Shown piece by piece: positions 1 to 8,900 of a DNA stretch of 50,335 nucleotides (positions are counted from its first letter, which is position 1; every line of letters begins with the position of its first letter). Both the position numbers and the translations under genes were made by a program. The notes beneath the pieces were generated by a model that worked only from the letters and a program-made list of their open reading frames with translations, did not search any database and was not told where the DNA came from. This DNA comes from an uncultured Lachnospiraceae bacterium (GTDB taxonomy: Bacteria; Bacillota; Clostridia; Lachnospirales; Lachnospiraceae): contig CAKRHW010000015.1 in assembly GCA_934339365.1 (NCBI GenBank), positions 1 through 50,335 of the forward strand, written 5' to 3'.

Positions 1-2841
1 TTTGCTGAAAAACCATCACCAGAGCAGCCAACAGAGGAAGTAACAACAGTAGCACCAACAACAGAAGCACCAACAACTGTAGCTCCAACGACAGAAGCTC
101 CTACAACAACAGAAGCACCTACAACAACCGTTGAAGCAACAACAGAAGATGTAACAAAAGAAACAACAACAGAAGAAGTAACAACAGTAGCACCTACAGA
201 AGAAACAACAACAGGTACAAAGGGTGAAAAAGTTGTATACGAAGAAAATGCAATTATTACAAATAAAGTGAAAAATGCAGATGGTTCAATTACAGCACTT
301 GTATATGCACCATTGAATGGAACAAATGAAAAGATTGATTCCTTAGTATTAAGCTTTATTGGTAATAAGACAGACTTTAAGGGAGATGTATTTGTCGATA
401 ATGTAAGATTATTTGATGAAATCCCAACAGAGCCAACAACAGAACCAGCAACAACAGAACCAGCAACAACAGAACCAGCAACAGGTGAGACAACAGAACC
501 TGTAACAGGTGAAACAACAACACCAGGAGCAGGTGAAACAACAACACCAGCAACAGGTGAGACAACAACACCAGCAACAGGTGAAACAACAACACCAGGA
601 GCAGGTGAGACAACAGAACCAGCAACAGGTGAAACAACAACACCAGGAGCAGGTGAGACAACAACACCAGCAACAGGTGAAACAACAACACCAGGAGCAA
701 GTGAGACAACAACACCAGCAACAGGTGAGACAACAATACCGGCAACAGGTGAGACAACAACACCAGCAACAGGTGAGACAACAATACCGGCAACAGGTGA
801 GACAACGACACCAGGAGCTACACAGCCAACAACTTCACCAGTAGAAGTTATACCGGTTGAAAAAGTAGAATTGCCAGAAGGACCTATCGTTCTTAAGAAA
901 GGCATCAGCATCTTCTTAGAAGCAAAGGTTACTCCACAGAATGCTACAGATGCAGAATTAACTTATTCATCAAGCAATCCAGATGTTGCATTAGTAGATT
1001 CAAACGGACAGGTAGTAGGAATTGGTGTAGGTCAAGCTGTTATTACTGTAACAACAAAGAACGGAAAGACAGCATCTGTGACAGTAAATGTAACAGATAA
1101 TGCAACTGAAGTTCCAGTTACAGGTGTTGAAATTATTGGTTCATCTAATATTTCAATGATTGAAGGAGATGAGCATCAGTTAACAGCAAAAGTAACACCG
1201 GAAAATGCAACAGATAAGAAGATTACATGGTCTTCTACTGACAGCACAGTTGCAACAGTAGATGAAAATGGTTTGGTAAAGGCCATTGGAACTGGAACAA
1301 CAACAATTGCAGCAGTTGTAAATGGAATTAAGGCAACTGTAAAAGTTACAGTTAGCAAGAAACCAGTAGTTGAGATTCCGGTAACATCTATCACTTTAGC
1401 AACAACATTGATTGAAATGACAGTTGGAGAAAAGACAACTGTTAAGTACAGCATTTTACCAGAAAATGCAACAAATACAGAGACAACATGGACATCTTTA
1501 GCACCAGAGATTGCAACAGTAGATGCAAAGACAGGTGAGATTACTGCAGTTGCAGAAGGAACAGCAGTCATCAGAGTTCAGGTTGGAGTAAAATCAGCAG
1601 AAGTTGCTGTATCTGTTAAGAAGAAAGCAGCAGATTTTGTACCAGTAACTGGTGTACAGATTAATAAGACAGAATACACATTGAAGGAAAAGGAAACACT
1701 TCAGTTATCAGCAATTATTACACCAAGCAATGCAACAGACAAGACATTAACATGGAAGTCTAATAACCCAGGTGTTGCAACAGTAGATGAAAAGACCGGA
1801 ATGGTAACAGCAGTTGCAGAAGGAACAGCATTTATTACTGTAGCATCATCAAATGGTAAGACAGCAATGTGTGCAATTAATGTTGAAAAAGTAAAGATAC
1901 CAGAACCTTCAACAGATGAGACAACAACACCAGGAGCGGGTGAAACAACAACACCAGGAGCAGGAGAGACAACAACACCAGGAGCAGGTGAAACAACAAC
2001 ACCAGCAACAGGTGAAACAACAACACCAGCAACAGGTGAAACAACAACACCAGCAACAGGAGAGACAACAACACCAGGAGCAGGTGAAACAACAACACCA
2101 GGAGCAGGTGAAACAACAACACCAGGAGCAGGTGAGACAACAACACCAGGAGCAGGAGAGACAACAACACCAGCAACAGGAGAGACAACAACACCAGCAA
2201 CAAGTGAGACAACAACATCAGCAACAGGTGAAACAACAACACCGGCAGGAACACAGCCAACAACAGCACAGCCAACAACACCAGGAGCAGGAACACAGCC
2301 AACAGCACCAGTTGTTCCGGCAACAGGAATCAGAGTGAACAGAACAACAGCAAATGTTGTCGTTGGAAAGACAAAGAAGGTAACAGTAACAATTACACCT
2401 TCTAATGTAACAGATAACAAGGTAACATTTATCAGTGCAAATACTAAGGTTGCAACAGTAGATGCAAAGGGTAACATCAGAGGTAAGAAACCAGGTAAGA
2501 CAGTTGTTACAGCAATGACATCAAATGGAAAGATTGTAAAAGTAAAAGTTACAGTTCGTCCAGCTATGATTAAGGGTGTTAAGGCTAAGAACGTGAAGTC
2601 TACAAGTGTAAAACTTACATGGAAGAAACAGAAGAATGTTACAGGATACATGATTTACACAAACGTAGGAAAGTCAAAGAAATATAAGTACTACGGAACA
2701 ACTAAGAAGACAAACATTGTAATCAAGGGTCTTAAGAAGAATACTTCATACAGATTCAAGGTTAGAGCATATAAGACAGTTTCTGGATCAAAGATTACAG
2801 GAGCATGTTCAAATGCTGCAAAGGCTAAAACAAAAAGATAA
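1..2841 (+). CDS. Secreted modular protein, 5' end outside window: half CBM, Thr-rich arrays, five BIg2, C-terminal Fn3
   Basis: The reading frame is open from base 1, so the N-terminus and any catalytic domain lie upstream and 946 residues are visible. In order there are a Thr/Glu/Pro-rich run (about bases 13-225), the last strands of a beta-sandwich carbohydrate-binding domain ending in TDFKGDVFVDNVRLFDE (226-420), a GETTTPAT-type array (484-819), four BIg2 Ig-like domains (about 846-1890), a second array (1915-2250), a fifth BIg2-like domain (about 2311-2550) and a basic Fn3 domain ending at TKR. BIg2 is recognised from repeated motifs such as ATVDEKTG and the TxNGK strand. The half domain matches two domains of the downstream mannanase, and the BIg2-Fn3 tails are nearly identical. 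I infer a secreted mannan-targeting enzyme or binding protein. No LPXTG motif or dockerin is seen. The internal Met at 268 is not the real start. Confidence 0.85.
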   Translation, partial: FAEKPSPEQPTEEVTTVAPTTEAPTTVAPTTEAPTTTEAPTTTVEATTEDVTKETTTEEVTTVAPTEETTTGTKGEKVVYEENAIITNKVKNADGSITALVYAPLNGTNEKIDSLVLSFIGNKTDFKGDVFVDNVRLFDEIPTEPTTEPATTEPATTEPATGETTEPVTGETTTPGAGETTTPATGETTTPATGETTTPGAGETTEPATGETTTPGAGETTTPATGETTTPGASETTTPATGETTIPATGETTTPATGETTIPATGETTTPGATQPTTSPVEVIPVEKVELPEGPIVLKKGISIFLEAKVTPQNATDAELTYSSSNPDVALVDSNGQVVGIGVGQAVITVTTKNGKTASVTVNVTDNATEVPVTGVEIIGSSNISMIEGDEHQLTAKVTPENATDKKITWSSTDSTVATVDENGLVKAIGTGTTTIAAVVNGIKATVKVTVSKKPVVEIPVTSITLATTLIEMTVGEKTTVKYSILPENATNTETTWTSLAPEIATVDAKTGEITAVAEGTAVIRVQVGVKSAEVAVSVKKKAADFVPVTGVQINKTEYTLKEKETLQLSAIITPSNATDKTLTWKSNNPGVATVDEKTGMVTAVAEGTAFITVASSNGKTAMCAINVEKVKIPEPSTDETTTPGAGETTTPGAGETTTPGAGETTTPATGETTTPATGETTTPATGETTTPGAGETTTPGAGETTTPGAGETTTPGAGETTTPATGETTTPATSETTTSATGETTTPAGTQPTTAQPTTPGAGTQPTAPVVPATGIRVNRTTANVVVGKTKKVTVTITPSNVTDNKVTFISANTKVATVDAKGNIRGKKPGKTVVTAMTSNGKIVKVKVTVRPAMIKGVKAKNVKSTSVKLTWKKQKNVTGYMIYTNVGKSKKYKYYGTTKKTNIVIKGLKKNTSYRFKVRAYKTVSGSKITGACSNAAKAKTKR
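484..819 (+). repeat. Coding tandem array, 14 units of 24 bp
   Basis: Fourteen consecutive 8-residue units of the form GETTTPAT or GETTTPGA, with single variants (E for T, I for T, S for G), fill this stretch in frame. It is a flexible Thr/Pro linker between the carbohydrate-binding domain and the BIg2 domains. The near-identity of the units points to slippage or recombination-driven length change. Long reading frames on the other strand and in other frames here are by-products of the repeat. Confidence 0.9.
1915..2250 (+). repeat. Second coding tandem array, 14 units of 24 bp
   Basis: The same GETTTPAT/GETTTPGA unit appears again, also fourteen times, between the fourth and fifth BIg2 domains of the same protein. 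It is followed by a TQPTT-type tail to about base 2300. The equal unit count and shared unit types suggest that the two arrays arose by duplication or are kept alike by gene conversion. Confidence 0.9.
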
Positions 2842-2871
2842 AAAATAGCAAAACAATGATTTGTTAGAAAG

Positions 2872-2930
2872 AAAACTGTTGGTAGGGGGAAGAGAATTCA
2901 GAACTCTTCCTTCTGCTGATGGTTTTTTTT
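2872..2930 (+). terminator. Long hairpin terminator between the two modular glycanase genes
   Basis: Bases 2872-2894 pair with 2904-2926 over 23 uninterrupted pairs, several of them G-U, around a 9-base loop, and the T run extends to 2930. It follows the stop codon at 2841 by 30 bases. The next start codon is only 25 bases beyond the T run. Confidence 0.85.
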
Positions 2931-2955
2931 ATACATTTATTAAGAGGAGGAGAAC

Positions 2956-5900
2956 ATGAGACAAAACAGGAAAAGACGGACACTTGCAGTAGTGACCGCA
3001 GTTACTATGATGGTTTCAAGCATCATGCCAATGACATCTTTTGCTGCACAGGACTCTGCTGATGACAGTCAGAAAACAGTCCAGACAACAGCAACAAAAG
3101 ACGCATCTGAATTTGTTTCAACAAATGGAACCAAATTCTGGTACCAGGGTGGAGAGTTTTATTACTGTGGTACAAATAATTACTACATCAATTTCAAATC
3201 AAAAAAAGATGTAGAAAAAGTATTTGAAGGCGCAGAGGAAATGGGAATCACTGTGCTGCGTACCTGGGGACATCTAGATGCAGGTACCATTCAGAAAGGC
3301 CAGACAAATAATGGAAAGCAAGTCTTTACAGACAGTGCAGACGGATCCGGAGAAAAAGATGGTGTCTATTATCAATATTGGGATCCGGATTTGAATAAGC
3401 CAGTGGTAAATGAAACAGAAACAGGAATTCAGCATCTAGATTATGTAATTGCACAGGCAAAAAAACACAATGTAAAGTTAATCATCACATTTACAAACAA
3501 CTGGAAGGATTTTGGTGGACAGGAACAATATGTAAAGTGGGCAGGATTAACGAAAAAAGATGATTTTTATACCGATGAAACAATCAAAGGATGGTATAAG
3601 GATTATGTAAAAACATTATTAAACCATGAAAATGTTTTTACGGGTGAAAAGTACAAAGATGATCCAACTATTTTTGCATGGGAGCTTTGTAATGAACCAA
3701 GATGTGATACAGATTCTTATTGTAAAAATGATATTCTGTATAACTGGGAAAAAGAAATGTCAGCTTATGTAAAGAGTATTGATTCCAATCATATGGTTGC
3801 GTCCGGAGATGAAGGATTTTTTAATTATGAATATAATTCTTCTGACGTACCAGAAGGAGCAGATGCCAATGGATATATCTGGCATGGAAGCAACGGAGTT
3901 GATTATGACAAATTAATTACGATTCCGGATATTGATTTTGGAACACCACATCTTTATATCAAGGACTGGAACATGGGTGGAAATGGTGGAGATGTTGGCG
4001 TAGAAAGTGATGTAGATGCATGGGTACGTCATCATGCAACTGTTACACACAACAACGACAAACCAATCATCTTAGAGGAATTTGGTTATAACAAAGAAAA
4101 AGAAGGTGTTACTTTCCCTACCATTGATGGGTTCTTTACCTGGATGTATGGAGAGACAGACAAGTATGATTACGGCGGAACAAACTTCTGGATGTTAGCA
4201 GATCTTGTAGAAGGTGACGGACAGGAGACCAATGTTCCATATAAGAACTATGATGGATTTAATATTTATAGTTGTACTTTAGAAGATTTAGCAGCAGCCG
4301 GAGTTACCAGTGAAGAAAAAATTAAAATGGTAGAAGAAAGACTTCCGGCCAATGCAATCATTAAAGAACAATGTGAAAAGATGGCTGCAAAGGTAGATAA
4401 CAATGGAATATCACCAGCTAGCATTACAACAGATCTTGCAAAGCCAACTGCCCAGGATGTAAATGTCAAGTTACAGACAGGTGCAAAGCTTCAGCAGATT
4501 ACTATGAATGGAAAACCACTTACAACAAGTGATTATACAGTAACAGATAATAAGGTAACCTTTAGTTCTGTATTTTTATCAGGCTTAGAAGACGGATATC
4601 ATTATGTAACATTTGAATTTTCTCAGGGAAAGAATCTTGAATTAGAAATTAATGTTACAGATTCCAGAGTAAAAAATGCAGAAGTTAGTGGAGTAAGTGC
4701 AGATTTCTTTGACAAGAATCCAAACGTAGCGAAAAACTTAAAAATTGCGGTAAAGGTAAACGATGGCGGGAAGTTAAAAGGAGTAAAACTTCGTGGAGAA
4801 GGTTCGAATCGTACAGATTTGAAAGAAGGAACGGAGTACACTTACACAGAAGAAAATGGCCAGGGTATTGTAACAATTCTTGCAAATTATTTAGTAAAAT
4901 TAGCAGGAGACTCAGCTACATTTGAGTTAGACTACACAAAGGGAACAGATCCTTGCAAGACAATCCGTTTAAAGAACACAACAGGTTTAGATATCGTAGA
5001 TGATTTTGAAAGCTATGCGGATTCTGATGCATTAAATGAAAAATGGCAGAAGGATAATTACGGTTCTCACGCAGTAGGTGAGTTAGTAACCGATGTAACA
5101 GATTCGAAAGCCATGAAGTATGATTATGAACTTGGAAATTACTGTGGATTATCTAAGACACTTGACAGTGTAGAAGCAGAATCTTTTGAAGGAGTTCAGT
5201 TCTACTACAAGCCAGATAACAGTGCACAGGATCTGATTATTCAGATTAAGGACAGTGCAAAGAATGTCTGGGAAGCACATATGACAATCACAGGAACAGA
5301 AGGAAAGGTTGTTAAGATTCCATTTTCAGAATTTAAGGGAAAAGAAGGAAATTACACAGAAGGCGATTCCATTGCAAAATCTGTTATGAAATCATTTGCA
5401 ATTTATGTAAATAAAGTAGAGAATTTCAATGGAAAAGGATCGTTATATTTTGATGATATTAAATTCTACGCATCAGATTCTGATTATATACCTGGTCCAG
5501 ATATTCCAGAGACGACAACAGTAGCAGAGACAACAGTGGAAGCAACAACAGCGGAAGAGACAACAGTAGCAGAAACAACAGCGGAAGCAACAACAGAAGA
5601 AGAGACAACAGCAGCAGCAACAACAGCAGCAGAAACAACAACAGAAGAGACAACAAAGGCAACAGAAGAAACAACACCAGCAACAGAGAAACCAACAAAG
5701 GAAAATCCAACATCTGCGACAGAGGATGAAATTCCAACAGCAGAAGATGTAGAAATCATTGATTCATTTGCAACACATTCAGAAAATATGGAAGGTGTTA
5801 ATGGATGGACCGGTGTCAGAGGATTTAGTTACAGTAATGGCGGAAGCGATAGTAATGCATCTGTTAGTGTAGACTACAGTACAGATAAGAAAGCACTAGA

Positions 5901-8900
5901 AGTAGCATTAGATTATTCTGCTAATGCAGCACAGAGCTGGAGTGAAGCCAGAATTGGAAAAACATATGGAACAGACCTTAAGGTTTCTAAGAAATATTTA
6001 GGTTATACCATCACATATCCTGCAGCATTAGACGGATGTTATAAAACAAAGATTGCTTTAATGAATGCAGAAGGTGATTCAGAAAAAGATGTATTTACAC
6101 AGGAAGGTAAGATTTACGAGAAGTGTAAGATCTACAATAAAGCAACCGGAATGTATACAGTACTTGCTTATGTACCTTTAAAAGAGGCAGTTACATTTAA
6201 CAGAATGTATATTAGTCTGGTAGGAAGCAATACAGATTTTAAGGGAGACATTTATATCAAAGACATTCGTGCATTTGATGAAATGCCGGTATATGTTCCA
6301 CCAACAGAGGGATTAATTTATCTGCTTGACGATTTCAGCAAATGTGATCCAAATAAAGTACAGCAGGGTTATATCAATAACTGGAAACCATTACAGGGAT
6401 GGCAGTATAGTGCCGGTAAAACAGGAAGTAATGGACAGGAACCAACAGTTATCAAGTATGACAAGCAGAGACAGGCATTAGAGGTACAGCTTGACTATAC
6501 AAAGGATTCCGATAAGAGCTGGAGTGAAGCAAAGATTAATACCTGGATGGATCAGGGAAAAGAACTTGATATCAGCCAGACCAATCAGTTACGTTTTGAC
6601 GTTACTTATCCAAAGGAATTCGATGGATTTGGTGTTAAAATTTTTGCAAATAACTATCAGGTAAATAATGGAGCAGCTTTAATTGAAGCAGAAGCATCTA
6701 TTAAAGACAAAGATAAAGTAGATAATGGTGATGGAACAATTACAGCAACAGTAAAAGTTGGATATATGAAGGGAATTACAACACCATTAAATTCTATTTG
6801 TATTGGATTTGTAGGAAAGTATTCAGATTTTAAGGGTTCTATTTATGTAGATAATGCAGAAATCTGGGCAGTTAATGTAGGAGTAGATCTTCCTGCAACA
6901 AGCGGAAAAGTTACAAGTGTTGATACAAGTAAGATGCCAGAGTCTGTTCAGATGGCAGATGGAGATATTACAAAAGAGGCAGCAGCAGCTTATGCTTATT
7001 TAAAGGGTGTTGTAAATGATGGTAAAGTCTTATTTGGACACCAGAATGACAACAGCAGAACAGTTGCAGGCGGTCAGTCAGATACAAAGGATATCACAGG
7101 TTCATTTAGTGGTGTGGTTGCATACGATTCTTTAGCAATTACCGGTTCAGAACTTGGAGTAACAACAGCAGAAGGTCTGGCAAAGACTGTAGCATCTTCG
7201 AAAGAAGCAGCTGCAGCAGGATCAATTATTTCTATTTCGACACATATGCCAAACTTTGTCACAATGAAAAAAGAAGGCTCAAGTGATTTCTCAAAATATG
7301 GATTTGAGTCAAGCAAAGATTTAACAGGAGATTGTGCAGCAAATATTCTTCCTGGGAAACCATGCAACGATCTCTACAATAAATATCTTGATATTATTGT
7401 AGATTATGCAAAAGCAATGGAAGGAACACCAATCATCTTCAGACCATTACATGAGAACAATGGTGGATGGTTCTGGTGGGGAAGCAGTTGTACAGCAGAA
7501 ACATACAAAGCATTATACCGTTACACTGTAGATTATTTACAGAGTAAAGGGGTACATAACTTTATTTATGAGTATTCTCCAAATGGACCAATCATGACAG
7601 AAGAGCAGTTCCTGTCAAGATATCCGGGAGATGAATATGTTGATGTATTAGCATTTGATTATTATGATGATTACAATGAAGGTGCAACAACATTAAATGA
7701 ATCATTCTTTAAGAACTTAGATACAAGCTGTAAGGTAATTAAAAATCTTGCAGACAAGAAGGGAAAAGTTGCTGTAATTGCAGAAGCAGGTGTGCGTGTA
7801 ACAAAGGCATCTGGAGACAGCAATGGTTTATTAGAGGAAGATAACCCAATTAAGGGACTTGACTGGTACAACAAAGTAAATAACGTGGCAGCAGAAAATG
7901 GAATGGCTTATTTCTTATTATGGGCCAACTTTAGTAACCAGAACTTCTATGTTCCATATTTAGTGGATAAGGGTAAATGTCAGGAATTAGGACCGGATTT
8001 CGTGAAGTTCTATGATAATGACACTTCTGTATTTGCAGATGGAACAAATTATAAGGAAGCATTAGAAAAAGAAGTAAAGGCAACAAGTTATAGTGGGGTT
8101 TGCGGATATATGGTTGATCCTGTAAACTTCCAGGAAATTACAGAACCTACGACATTCCTTGCAAGTGCAAAGAATGCACAGAAGGTAGAATATAAGATTT
8201 ACAGAGATAGCAATGATACAGATCCTGTTATTGTAGAAGCAAAGAAAAATACATCATCAGGAATGTATGAAGCTCAGATTACAGCAGATGTCTTAGAAAA
8301 GATTGGCAAGGTAGAAATTGCAAATGTTGCATTAGTAGGAGATGATACGCAGATTGCTCTTGCAAAATATGTAAGCTTTGGAACAAAGAAGGCAGTTGCA
8401 CCAGCAGGAACCATTGACAATTTTGATTATTACTATGGTGATGCTGAATATTTAGAGAGCAAATATTGTGGTTCAAACTCTTCTGGTGGATGTAGCAGTA
8501 GTCTTGCATTAAGCAAGAAAGGTGCAAAAGATGGCACATATGCAGGAAAATTCAGTTATTCACTTGCACACACAGGAAGCGAAAGCTGGACTGGTGTGGG
8601 AAGAGCATTAGAAGTAACAGATTATTCAAAAGACAGTGAAGGAAATGCAACAAATGCCATTTCTATGTGGGTAGTTCCAGATGGAGAGGGACAGAAATTT
8701 GTATTCCAGGTTGTATCAAATGGATTTGAATTCGAAGCATTTTTAACTGATTTCATGAAAGGAACAGAGCCACAGTATGTGACAATTCCGTTCTCAGCAT
8801 TAAAACCAAAAGTAACTGGAAAAGTATTTGATCCAGGCAACATTACACAGATGTATTTCTACTGTAATTCGATTTATGGAAGTGATCCATATAATGTAGA

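Noticed and set aside
377..844. Long reading frames in other frames and on the minus strand over the Thr-rich arrays (Leu-rich and Gln-rich proteins)
   Set aside because: They are mirror products of the 24-bp coding repeat, have no ribosome sites and no signal other than the repeat.
4266..8843. Several minus-strand frames of 60-100 codons inside the mannanase gene
   Set aside because: They are shadows of a strongly supported coding frame and lack ribosome sites and recognisable domains.
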